Assembly (NCBI GenBank): GCA_023255285.1
Contig: JALRIY010000070.1
Location: 1 to 9,768, forward strand
Length of the DNA: 9,768 nucleotides
Direction: 5' to 3'
From: Algoriphagus sp.
GTDB taxonomy: Bacteria > Bacteroidota > Bacteroidia > Cytophagales > Cyclobacteriaceae
The notes beneath the pieces are model-generated. The model searched no databases. It was not told the DNA's origin and saw only the letters and a program-made list of their open reading frames with translations. The position numbers were made by a program, and so were the translations under genes. Below, one piece after another: positions 1 to 7,529 of the stretch; the first letter of the stretch is position 1, and each line of letters starts with the position of its first letter.

Positions 1-35
1 AGTATGGTATTCTTGTAGTCGGAAGTTTTTTCTTC

Positions 36-147
36 TTCATTCAAAATTTGGCGTTCGGCATTCGATATTTTCAATTCCGTACCTCGTATTTCGGACTTCG
101 TATTTCCTATTTCCTACATTGTACTTGGTACCTGGTACATTGTACTA
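36..147. repeat. Degenerate 7-bp tandem repeat array (16 units)
   Basis: From 36 to 147 the sequence divides into sixteen consecutive 7-base units with no phase slip. A four-base core recurs every 7 bases from position 37 (37, 44, 51 ... 142). Its third base is A in 15 of 16 units, its fourth is always a pyrimidine, and the next base is usually T. Later cores are GTAC, GTAT, GGAC, CTAT or CTAC; typical units are CGTATTT and CGGACTT. The left units are more degenerate and the right units more alike. The last unit contains the stop codon of the minus-strand acylase gene, so the array is essentially its 3' flank. Its function is unknown. It resembles in kind the heptameric short tandem repeats known from cyanobacteria, but I cannot tell whether it is a dispersed family. 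The periodicity is directly visible; any role is inference. Confidence 0.8.
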
Positions 148-2541
148 CTTTCTCGGTATCAACTTCAGCGTTCCTTTTGCATTATCCAATATTTCCTCCT
201 TGTTCATCAATTGAGGGCGGTACTTTCCTTCCACATAGAGTTCTTTTTGGTCAGCATAGTGCTTGCTGAAGCGATTGCCCGAGTTTCCGGTAGGCAATAC
301 AGATACGGATTCCTCTACATTCTCAAAGTCCAACAGGATACGCATCGCAGGCCCTGAGGTCACTTTGTAGATGCCAGTTCCATTTAATTTGAAGGCCAAT
401 TTGTTTACTGATTCCTCATTGGCTTCCACGGCTTCGGTACGCACATTGAAAAGCTTATCCAAGGGCTTTTGAGCACCCAAAGGGTGAGGATGTTCTACGG
501 TCACTGCCTTTTCCCATTCCCAGTTTCCTTGGTCTTCACCAAACTGCTGGGTTAGTTCTTCCAAACTAACCTTCAAGGCCTCGCTTACGATCTCTGCACG
601 GGTTTCTTTAGTGCTCGTATTTTTCTTATCCCACCACTTATTTTGTTCGTGGGTAAAGAAATGGGAGCTGCTGCCGATCATGATGAAGGTTTGGAGGTAA
701 CTCTCAAATCCTTCTTTGCCGATTTCATCCTCCATGGCTAGGCGAAGGGTATGGTACAGCCACTTGTAATACAGGGTAGGGGCGGTATGATCTAGGTTAT
801 GGTCACCTTTCCATTCCGCTAGTTCACTTAGGATGTCCTCGTATTTTTCAAAATTTCCTTGTGCTACTTGTTTAAGTAGGAAGTCTGCGTTTTGAATGGA
901 TTTTTCATTGATTGTTTCCAGTTGCAGGTCTTCAAGGGATTCTTGAGTCCAGTCTTTTTTGGAGGTCACAGTCTTGGCTATTCGGTTCCAACGCTCACCC
1001 GGGTAGTAGTACCCTGGGAAGAAGATTCCTGATTTGGTGGAGTCAGGCTGATTGTTGGCCGAGGCAACAAATCCAGATTCGGGATTGATGCTCTGTGGAT
1101 TTTCAGTGAATGGGTACCAGCCTTGGGGTTGTGCTGCAGGATCCGAACCGTCTACAAAAATTGTGGGATGCACGGCAGTTCCTCGAATTGGGAGTTTGGC
1201 TGCTGCCCACCAGGCAATGTTGCCTAGACTATCTCCGTACATGATGTTGAGCCCTGGGGCATGGATGAGTGATGCAGCATTGGCTACATCTTGCATATTG
1301 CTCGCATGATTGATCTGGTAAACTGCCTCGAGGGCACGAGTAGGTTCGAGTAGGTATACCCACCAGGAGGACACCGGATTCGAAGTCATGGTTTGAATTT
1401 CCTTGACCACAGCGTTTATTACTGGTCCGTGAACTGTTTCCTTGATTTGGAAGGTGATCGGTTGCTGCCCTTTGACCTGAATCACTTCCGTGCGGGTGGT
1501 GATGGGGTAAATGGAATCTCCTACTAGAATCTCATTTGGATTGGCGGGATTCAGTTTCTCCTCAAAAAAGTCTTGATCGTCATTTTCAAACATGGTCAAG
1601 CCCACGCTGTGGTGGCGGCTATGTCCAACCAGTCCAAAAGGAATGCCTGCGAGGTGGTTGCCATAAAAGCTATAGCCTGGGTATTCGATATGTGCTTCAA
1701 ACCATACCGATGGAGAAGCAAATCCAATGTGAGTATCGTTTGCAAAAAGAACCTTGCCCGATTTGGTACGGCTACCTGAGATTACCCAGGCGTTGGAACC
1801 TTCTAGCATTGGTGCAGGAAGTTTATCCAATAGGGCGGTAAGTTTGGAGTTGACGATGCTCCTGTTAGCTACCAAAGAGTCCGGATAGTTGACTGGGATA
1901 ACATGGTGATTGGGAAGCGTTTGCACCGCGAGGGAGGCAAGGTAATCTGGACCCCATTTGCGTGCAATCTGCGTTACCAAAGGATCAGTCTTCAAACTCA
2001 TGGCAAAGGAAAAAGACATGTAGCCCAAGACAGAGTGCATGTCATCCAAGGTATAGGGACGTGGTTTTGCACCTAGGAGCATGTATTCCACCGGAAGCTT
2101 GCCTTGCTCGATAAACTGGTTAACACCAGCGATGTAGGCTTCGGCTGCACTTTTCCAAGGGCTATCACCTTGGGCCACTAATGCTTTGCTACTTTCCTTG
2201 GCATGCTTTGGGATGCCTAGGGTATGGAAAAACTGATCGATCTCGACAACATCTGGTCCCAAAAGTTCGGCAAGGGTACCTGAACCCACGCGGCGCATCA
2301 TTTCCAACTGAAACAAGCGTTCCTGCGCATGGATATATCCCAAAGCACGGTAGGCATCTACCTCATTTTGTGCATAGATGTGGGGTACGCCATAATCATC
2401 GAAGTGGATGTCTACCGCTTCGCTCAATCCAGTTACCTGCGCTTCCCCGTCGTATTGAGGGCTATTCCAGAAAATAAAACCGAGAAGGGCTGCTAGAACC
2501 ACAAATAGGAAGATGCCGAGTATTCGAAGCGTTGTTTTCAT
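145..2541 (-). CDS. Penicillin acylase family protein (Ntn amidohydrolase)
   Basis: A 798-residue precursor of the penicillin/cephalosporin/acyl-homoserine-lactone acylase family, which hydrolyses amide-linked acyl groups. The ATG at 2541 is chosen over an in-frame TTG one codon upstream. Residues about 4-25 form one hydrophobic segment after a short basic end, so it is exported or membrane-anchored; no lipoprotein box is seen. The predicted nucleophile is Ser249 in GSNAW. In this family the chain self-cleaves before that Ser to give alpha and beta subunits. The conserved SANNQP stretch (about 493-498) supplies the expected oxyanion Asn. The C-terminus carries the family's LPTGNSGN and HYADQ segments, and the length is normal, so it looks intact. 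It is the last gene of a minus-strand cluster, 80 bases after the broken aminotransferase. Substrate (beta-lactam, N-acyl-homoserine lactone, N-acyl amino acid or other) cannot be read from the sequence. Confidence 0.93.
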   Translation of the reverse strand: MKTTLRILGIFLFVVLAALLGFIFWNSPQYDGEAQVTGLSEAVDIHFDDYGVPHIYAQNEVDAYRALGYIHAQERLFQLEMMRRVGSGTLAELLGPDVVEIDQFFHTLGIPKHAKESSKALVAQGDSPWKSAAEAYIAGVNQFIEQGKLPVEYMLLGAKPRPYTLDDMHSVLGYMSFSFAMSLKTDPLVTQIARKWGPDYLASLAVQTLPNHHVIPVNYPDSLVANRSIVNSKLTALLDKLPAPMLEGSNAWVISGSRTKSGKVLFANDTHIGFASPSVWFEAHIEYPGYSFYGNHLAGIPFGLVGHSRHHSVGLTMFENDDQDFFEEKLNPANPNEILVGDSIYPITTRTEVIQVKGQQPITFQIKETVHGPVINAVVKEIQTMTSNPVSSWWVYLLEPTRALEAVYQINHASNMQDVANAASLIHAPGLNIMYGDSLGNIAWWAAAKLPIRGTAVHPTIFVDGSDPAAQPQGWYPFTENPQSINPESGFVASANNQPDSTKSGIFFPGYYYPGERWNRIAKTVTSKKDWTQESLEDLQLETINEKSIQNADFLLKQVAQGNFEKYEDILSELAEWKGDHNLDHTAPTLYYKWLYHTLRLAMEDEIGKEGFESYLQTFIMIGSSSHFFTHEQNKWWDKKNTSTKETRAEIVSEALKVSLEELTQQFGEDQGNWEWEKAVTVEHPHPLGAQKPLDKLFNVRTEAVEANEESVNKLAFKLNGTGIYKVTSGPAMRILLDFENVEESVSVLPTGNSGNRFSKHYADQKELYVEGKYRPQLMNKEEILDNAKGTLKLIPRK

Positions 2542-2621
2542 CAATTAAGTTGTGTCTTGGAAACAGTGAAAATTAGGATAAAAAATGAAAAGGTGCAGGT
2601 TAATTTTTTTGCATGGTTGGG

Positions 2622-3802
2622 TTAAGTTCCGTCGATGGCTTGTAGAATAAGGGCACAGGCTTCGTGAATTTGGTTCGAAGTGATGGTCAGTGGAGGAGCA
2701 ATGCGCATGCTGTCGTCACAGAACAGGAACCAATCCGTGATGACGCCCAGTTGAATTGCTCGGTCAATGATGGGTTTGAGTACGTCAAAGGACTCAAACT
2801 CTAAGGCCATCATCAGACCTTGGTTGCGAATGGCCTTGATTTGCGGATGGATGAGTAGGGACTTGAATAGTTTGGCTTTTTCAGCGACCTGCGCGATCAA
2901 ATTCTCCTCTTGAAGTACGCGAAGGGTAGCTAGCGATGCCGCTGCCGATACAGGGTGACCGCCAAAGGTGGTGATGTGGCCCAGCAGCGGGTTATATTTG
3001 AACACCCCCATTACCTCCTTTTTGGCGATGAATGCGCCGATAGGCATGCCTCCGCCCATTCCTTTGGCACACACGAGGATGTCTGGGACGATTTCAAACT
3101 GTTCAAATGCCCAGAAAGTGCCTGTTCTTCCGAATCCAGCCTGAATCTCATCTAGAATCAGCAAGGCGCCTACTTCTGAGCAGCGCGTTCGCAGGGCTTG
3201 AAAATAGGTAGTACATGCGACGCGGATGCCCGCTTCGCCTTGGATGGTTTCAATGACTACAGCGGCAGTGTCTTCGGTGATCTTTGCTAGATCTGAGAAA
3301 CTCCCGTAAAAAATCTGGGAAGTGCCAGGAAGTAGGGGGCGGTAGCCACGCTTGAATTCCTCGTTACCGCCGATGCTGAGCGCACCTTGGGTGCTGCCAT
3401 GGTAGGCATTGGTGCAGGAGATAAGGTTGTGGCGGTTGGTGTAGCGCTTGGCCAACTTCATGGCGCCTTCGATGGCTTCCGAACCGCTATTAACCAAGTA
3501 CACGTTATCTAGTCCCGCTGGGAGGGTGTCCACCAAAGCTTTGCAAGTTGCGTCTGTGGAGATTGGATGTATTCTCCATAGACCATCACGTGGAGGTATT
3601 GGTCCACTTGCTGGTGGATGGCTTCGGTTACCTTGGGGTGGCGATGGCCTACGTTGCTGACGCCTATTCCAGAAATAAGGTCCAAGTAGCGCTCCCCATT
3701 GGGTCCGTAGAGGTAGACCCCTTCGGCTTTTACCACCTCGATAGCGAGGGGAAAGTCCGTGGTTTGAGCCAAATGTGCCAAAAATAGGTTGCGGTTATTC
3801 AT
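2622..3802 (-). pseudogene. Class III PLP aminotransferase, frameshifted
   Basis: An acetylornithine/4-aminobutyrate-type class III aminotransferase split over two reading frames. The N-terminal part starts at ATG 3802 (MNNRNLF) and reads to LAK at about 3539. The remainder continues in the -1 frame as ALVDTLPAGLDN and runs to 2622. Joined, the product would be about 393 residues, the normal family length. In joined numbering it has YGPNGERYLD (32-41), SGSEA (106-110, phosphate contact), LDEIQAGFGRTG (217-228, with the Asp that holds the pyridine nitrogen), catalytic Lys247 in CAKGMGGG and TFGGHP (279-284). All key residues survive and no second lesion is seen, so the break is recent, a sequencing error, or less likely a recoding site. 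Read without shifting, the protein stops after 97 residues and would be inactive. It begins 13 bases after the methyltransferase stop. The amino donor is not identifiable. Confidence 0.88.
3539..3542 (-). other. Frameshift point in the aminotransferase gene
   Basis: In the gene sense the sequence reads GCA AAG CTT TGG, giving AKLWWTPSQRD and a TAG at 3511-3509. Adding one A to the three-A run (3542-3540) gives GCA AAA GCT TTG GTG, which restores the conserved AKALVDTLP reading. A one-base loss in a short A run is the simplest explanation. The tetramer A-AAG would also let a lysyl-tRNA slip back one base onto AAA and give the same protein, so low-level -1 recoding is formally possible. No classical X-XXY-YYZ heptamer is present. 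Confidence 0.85.
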
Positions 3803-3815
3803 TTTTGAATCAAGG

Positions 3816-4712
3816 TCAAAAACTTGAAAACCGATAAAAAATACCCAGAGGAAGTTTCTTCCCTTGACTTTCTTCCAAATACAATTCCCCTTGTTCTGCA
3901 TTTTCCAACCTTCCAAAATTGGTTTGAATCAAATTGGCGGCGATAAGCGAAGAAAAACTCAAGGAATACATGTTGAGCAAAAGCAAGTGATTTTTAGGAT
4001 CCAAAATCTCTTTGCAGGTTTTCAGCATTTCATTGATTTGCTCTTCCAAAATCCACTTTTCCCCTTCTGGGCCTCTTCCATAAGCGGGAGGATCGAGCAC
4101 AATGGCCTGGTAGACATTCCCACGACGAGCTTCGCGCCTGATAAATTTCATTGCATCATCCACTATCCACCGGATGCCATCTAAGCCGGAAGCTTCCATG
4201 TTGTGCTTGGTCCAGGTCACTACCTGCTTCACTGAGTCTAAGTGGGATACTTCTGCGCCTGCGGCCCTCGCAGCTACGCTCGCCGCACCTGTATAGCCGA
4301 AAAGATTAAGTACCTTCGGCTTAGGTGTTGGAAAAGCTTTCAATTTGCGGTACAAATAATCCCAATTAACCGCCTGCTCAGGGAAAACGCCGATGTGCTT
4401 GAAGGAGGTTTGGGAGAGATTGAGGGTCATATCCAAGCCATCAGCATTGCTGTAGGGGAGTTGCCAATGGTCAGGCATAGCCTTCAACTGCTGCCATTGC
4501 CCTTTTTCGGGATTGTTTTTTTCCTTGGCAAAGTGGGCGTGTGCCAACTTTTTCCACTCAGCTTCCGGAAGGGATTTGTCCCAAATCGCCTGAGGCTCAG
4601 GGCGACTCAGAATAAATTTTCCAAAACGCTCCAATTTCTCGAAGCCTCCTGTATCAATCAATTCATATTCTTTCCAAGGTCCTGGAGAAAGGGATTGGAT
4701 CAAGTCTTTCAT
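3816..4712 (-). CDS. Class I SAM-dependent methyltransferase, RlmI-fold
   Basis: A 298-residue methyltransferase of the Methyltrans_SAM/RlmI-like superfamily. The SAM site is visible as motif I NLFGYTGAAS (136-145), the acidic LDS (158-160), VDDAMKF (184-190) and motif IV LDPPAYGRGP (206-215). The N-terminal half (1-130) has no recognised PUA domain; it resembles the substrate-side domain of proteins annotated as class I rRNA or generic SAM-dependent methyltransferases. RlmI itself makes m5C in 23S rRNA using a cysteine in a TCSCS-like strand near the end of the domain. Here the matching strand reads LLLNMYSLSF, with no Cys, so m5C chemistry is doubtful. The substrate is unknown; RNA is a guess from the superfamily. 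The ATG at 4712 lies 31 bases after the SDR stop, and the aminotransferase starts 13 bases beyond this gene, so all are probably cotranscribed. Confidence 0.85.
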   Translation of the reverse strand: MKDLIQSLSPGPWKEYELIDTGGFEKLERFGKFILSRPEPQAIWDKSLPEAEWKKLAHAHFAKEKNNPEKGQWQQLKAMPDHWQLPYSNADGLDMTLNLSQTSFKHIGVFPEQAVNWDYLYRKLKAFPTPKPKVLNLFGYTGAASVAARAAGAEVSHLDSVKQVVTWTKHNMEASGLDGIRWIVDDAMKFIRREARRGNVYQAIVLDPPAYGRGPEGEKWILEEQINEMLKTCKEILDPKNHLLLLNMYSLSFSSLIAANLIQTNFGRLENAEQGELYLEESQGKKLPLGIFYRFSSF

Positions 4713-4743
4713 TGCTGCAAAACTACAGAATTTCGTGGGCTTT

Positions 4744-5589
4744 TTACTGTTTATTGGTACTCCTGTTGGCCATTATGCGTTGGATTTCCGCTAGGCTAAA
4801 CTCCCAAAGTGCTTTTCCAAGTTTGGAATCTCTTGCAAGGGTGGAGGTACTGCTTAACTTTTTATTCTTGTAGTAGCCCCCATTTTTTAGGTTGGCCTTC
4901 GGTGTGCTTGCCAAAAAAATCGTGGTGGCAGCACCTTCTTTTGGAGAGATAAAAAAGAGCTTGGTAAAGGAAATAATCCCTTTGGCCCAAGGAGATGCTT
5001 CCGAGCCAAAGGCCGTTCGAACAGCTCCGGGATGTAAGGAATAGGCACTTAATCCTTCACTTTCATATTTGTTTTTTATCTCATTTGTAAACAATATGTT
5101 ATATAATTTAACTTTTGCATAGGAAGTTACCGTACTTGAAGATTTACGCAGCGAAAAATCCTTTTCTGGAGGACTAGCAATGCGATGTGCTTCGGAACTT
5201 ACTTGGATGACCTTTGCTTGACCTTTGAGCAAAGCCGGTAACAGTTCTTGAAACAAGAGGAACTGTCCCAGATGGTTGCTGCACAAACTGAGATCGAGTC
5301 CTTCGCTGCTTTTTTTTCCTGCTGGATACATCCCGCCAGCATTGTTGATTAGTACATGAATTTCATCTAGTTGGCGGCAAATTTCCTCAGCACCTCTCTT
5401 GACCGAAGTCATCTGGCTGAGGTCTAGGTAAATCAGAACAATCTTTTCTTTTTCTGGAAGGTGTTGGATCAGCTTCTCTGCCTTGCCAAGGTTTCTAACA
5501 GGCAGGTAAACCCGATCAAACTGAGGTAACAATGCAAGGAGGGTTTCCCATCCGATGCCGGAGGTGCTTCCGGTGAGAACAAGGTTCAT
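4744..5589 (-). CDS. Short-chain dehydrogenase/reductase, retinol-dehydrogenase-like
   Basis: A 281-residue classical-fold SDR oxidoreductase, predicted cytosolic. It shows the nucleotide-binding TGSTSGIG (6-13), INNAG (81-85), NHLG (105-108, catalytic Asn), SSE (131-133, catalytic Ser) and the active-site pair Tyr157/Lys161 in SYAKVK, followed by HPG (186-188). Arg32 just after the second strand (LPVRN) suggests NADP(H) preference. Overall layout, including the C-terminal NGGYYKNKK, resembles the retinol dehydrogenase/WW-domain oxidoreductase branch, but those proteins act on many carbonyl substrates and the substrate here is unknown. A retinal module lies 3 kb away on the same strand but is separated by an opposing operon, so a link is speculative. 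The ATG at 5589 puts the Rossmann motif at the usual distance and is preferred to TTG at 5604. It is the first gene of the minus-strand cluster; no clear promoter was found upstream. Confidence 0.9.
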   Translation of the reverse strand: MNLVLTGSTSGIGWETLLALLPQFDRVYLPVRNLGKAEKLIQHLPEKEKIVLIYLDLSQMTSVKRGAEEICRQLDEIHVLINNAGGMYPAGKKSSEGLDLSLCSNHLGQFLLFQELLPALLKGQAKVIQVSSEAHRIASPPEKDFSLRKSSSTVTSYAKVKLYNILFTNEIKNKYESEGLSAYSLHPGAVRTAFGSEASPWAKGIISFTKLFFISPKEGAATTIFLASTPKANLKNGGYYKNKKLSSTSTLARDSKLGKALWEFSLAEIQRIMANRSTNKQ

Positions 5590-5661
5590 TTTTTTAGGGG
5601 TCAATTTTAAATCAAGGTACTTGGTTTTCAGGAAACTAGAAAACCAGGGGCTTGTTCGGGG

Positions 5662-5690
5662 TTTGCATGCTAGATTTTTTTCTATTTTTG
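5662..5690 (+). promoter_or_regulatory. Bacteroidota-type promoter for the lipid operon
   Basis: TATTTTTG at 5683-5690 matches the Bacteroidota -7 consensus TAnnTTTG exactly. TTTG at 5662-5665 lies 17 bases upstream, at the short end of the spacing reported for the -33 element. Transcription would start near 5697, leaving a leader of about 50 bases before the ATG at 5750. This is the best match in the divergent region 5590-5749, which otherwise shows no hairpin or operator that I can support. No Shine-Dalgarno sequence precedes the ATG, as is common in this phylum. Confidence 0.55.
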
Positions 5691-5749
5691 ACTAATTAGC
5701 TTTTATGTGGGGTTGTAGGAAAAAATTAAATCTTGTTTTTGATTGAGCC

Positions 5750-6571
5750 ATGTCTCAAAAATTTATAGATATAGAGAAAGCGATTACTTTAAAAAACCCA
5801 AGTCTCTTGAAGTGGATGCCTGGATTTTTACTTCGCTATGTAAAGCGGGTGACGCACGAGGAATGGCTTAATTCTGTCTTGAACAAGCATCTTTCCAAAA
5901 AAGGTTGGGACTTTGCCAACGCACTGATTCAGGAATTTGAGATGGATGTGACGGTGAGTGGGGAAGAAAATATCCCGAAAACTGGGGGTGTAATTTTGGC
6001 TTCGAATCATCCCCTGGGTGGTATGGATGGGATTGCCTTTGTACAAGCCATTGGTAAAATTCGTCCAGATGTGCGCATTTTGGTGAATGATCTGCTGATG
6101 ACTTTCAACAACTTTGAACCTCTTTTTGTACCCGTCAATAAGTTTGGAAAAAATTCTACAGCTGCGAACCAACGTATTGAAGAGGTTTATTCTCAAGGTC
6201 ATGTAGTTTTGATATTCCCTGCGGGCCTGGTTTCCCGAAAGCAGGAGGAGGGAATCAAAGATTTATTATGGAAAAAGAGTTTTGTTGCAAAGGCAAAACA
6301 ATACCAGTTGCCGGTTATTCCAACCCATATTTCTGGGAGAAATTCTTCGTTTTTTTACAATTTAGCCAACTTTAGAAAAAAAATTGGATTGAAGGTTAAT
6401 CTGGAAATGTTTTGGTTAGTGGATGAAATGTACAAGCAGCGCAAAGGCAAAATTCACATCACACTTGGAAAGCCGTTACCCTATACCTATTTTGACGGGA
6501 GTAAATCCGATCCGGAATGGGCAGACCACATGAAATCAAAAGTGTATGAACTTGGAAAAACGAATGCCTGA
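5750..6571 (+). CDS. glsA: Lysophospholipid-type O-acyltransferase (GlsA/OlsF N-domain-like)
   Basis: A 273-residue acyltransferase of the PlsC/hemolysin-associated superfamily, predicted to transfer a second acyl chain to the hydroxyl of an N-acyl amino acid. The acceptor site reads SNHPLGGMDG (85-94): His87 and Asp93 are five residues apart, as in the NHPxGGxDG branch, not the classical four. The second block is LIFPAGLVSRK (154-164), and PVIPTHISG (188-196) matches the later conserved strand. No strong membrane helix is seen, so it is probably peripheral at the inner membrane. The next gene is an OlsB-type N-acyltransferase overlapping by 8 bases, in the same order as the two domains of fused OlsF. 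That context favours GlsA/OlsA-like function over general phosphatidic acid synthesis. The symbol is by analogy with the Bacteroides glycine-lipid genes; the head-group amino acid is unproven. Confidence 0.75.
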   Translation: MSQKFIDIEKAITLKNPSLLKWMPGFLLRYVKRVTHEEWLNSVLNKHLSKKGWDFANALIQEFEMDVTVSGEENIPKTGGVILASNHPLGGMDGIAFVQAIGKIRPDVRILVNDLLMTFNNFEPLFVPVNKFGKNSTAANQRIEEVYSQGHVVLIFPAGLVSRKQEEGIKDLLWKKSFVAKAKQYQLPVIPTHISGRNSSFFYNLANFRKKIGLKVNLEMFWLVDEMYKQRKGKIHITLGKPLPYTYFDGSKSDPEWADHMKSKVYELGKTNA

Positions 6572-7529
6572 AGTGAAATCGCTTATTCCTGCGGTGGATC
6601 GTGAACTATTGAAGGCAGAACTTAGTCCTGAACGCTTCCTTCGTTATACCAACAATGGAGATAACATCGTGTACGTGGTCAATTACCACAATGCGCCGAA
6701 TGTGGTACGTGAGATTGGCAGGCTTCGTGAATTGACTTTTCGAGCAGCAGGAGGAGGTACGGGCATGGAATTGGATCTGGATGAGAACGATACGAGTGAA
6801 ACTTGCTACGAGCAGCTCATCACCTGGAATGAGGAGGACGAACAAATTGTGGCCGGCTATCGACTCATCTGTTGCACAAATGCCTTAGGTCTTGATGGGG
6901 AAATTCAACTTTCGACCTCCCATTTATTTGACTTTTCTCCAAAATTTATCCAAGACTACCTGCCCTATACCATTGAGTTGGGGAGATCTTTCGTGCAACC
7001 TATTTACCAGCCTAGTTTGGACAACCGCAAGGGAATGTTCAGTCTGGACAACCTTTGGGATGGTTTGGGTGCCTTTGTACTCCTTCATCCTAAGGTCAAA
7101 TACTTATTTGGAAAAGTGACTATGTACCCGCATTACCATCGGGAAGGGCGCGATTTGTTGCTCTATTTTATGAATTATTATTTTCCTGATGATCAAGGGT
7201 TAGTGAAACCTAAGGAAAAGTTAAGGTTAAGTTATGAAACGAATATCCTTTCTCAGCCCAACCCTTTCGAAGGGCTGGATTATAAGGAAGGCTACAAGGT
7301 ACTTAATGGGCGAATCCGTGCATTTGGAGAGAATATTCCTCCACTAATTAATGCGTACATGAACCTATCTCCAAGCATGAAAAATTTTGGAACCGCATTA
7401 AATGACGAGTTTGGGGAGGTAGAGGAGACTGGAATATTGCTCACCCTTGAAGATATCTACGAGAGTAAGAAGCATCGTCACATGGATACTTTTGAGCGGG
7501 ATCGCCATTATGGACAGCGTACCAAATAA
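6564..7529 (+). CDS. glsB: OlsB/GlsB-type amino-acid N-acyltransferase
   Basis: A 321-residue GNAT-fold acyltransferase of the OlsB/hemolysin family, predicted to N-acylate glycine or ornithine with a 3-hydroxy fatty acid from acyl-ACP, the first step of amino-acid lipid synthesis. Visible hallmarks are REIGRLRELTFRAAGGGTG (49-67) and IELGRSFVQPIYQP (137-150), the family's core motif, followed by LWDGLGAFVLLHP (164-176). The C-terminal third (about 205-321) extends beyond minimal OlsB and suits the Bacteroidota version. The ATG at 6564 is preferred because it gives an 8-base overlap with the upstream stop and a family-like start (MPEVKSLIPAVDRELLKAEL). An in-frame ATG at 6546 would add six residues. 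The overlap suggests translational coupling to the O-acyltransferase. Glycine is more likely in Bacteroides relatives, but ornithine or serine-glycine lipids are possible. Confidence 0.8.
   Translation: MPEVKSLIPAVDRELLKAELSPERFLRYTNNGDNIVYVVNYHNAPNVVREIGRLRELTFRAAGGGTGMELDLDENDTSETCYEQLITWNEEDEQIVAGYRLICCTNALGLDGEIQLSTSHLFDFSPKFIQDYLPYTIELGRSFVQPIYQPSLDNRKGMFSLDNLWDGLGAFVLLHPKVKYLFGKVTMYPHYHREGRDLLLYFMNYYFPDDQGLVKPKEKLRLSYETNILSQPNPFEGLDYKEGYKVLNGRIRAFGENIPPLINAYMNLSPSMKNFGTALNDEFGEVEETGILLTLEDIYESKKHRHMDTFERDRHYGQRTK

Noticed and set aside
48..269. Plus-strand open frame of 73 codons across the repeat array
   Set aside because: It is a by-product of the 7-base repeat, which reads as a 7-residue periodic peptide, and then runs antisense through the acylase 3' end. 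It has no family resemblance or start signal.
2542..2621. Separate promoter or terminator between aminotransferase and acylase
   Set aside because: The best -7 candidate, TAATTTTC at 2575-2568 on the minus strand, lacks a -33 partner, and no hairpin with a U-run is present.
3509..3560. Programmed -1 frameshift as the main explanation of the broken aminotransferase
   Set aside because: A-AAG slippage would restore the frame, but there is no classical slippery heptamer and this enzyme family is not known for recoding, so a one-base loss or sequencing error is simpler.
4242..4799. Plus-strand open frame of 185 codons
   Set aside because: It lies antisense over the methyltransferase and the SDR 3' end, whose motifs are unmistakable, and its own translation shows no domain.
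5602..5609. Minus-strand TAAAATTG as a promoter for the SDR gene
   Set aside because: It deviates from TAnnTTTG, sits only 13 bases from the ATG and has no TTG at a suitable distance.
5828..6202. Minus-strand open frame of 124 codons
   Set aside because: It is the antisense shadow of the O-acyltransferase, which carries clear catalytic motifs.
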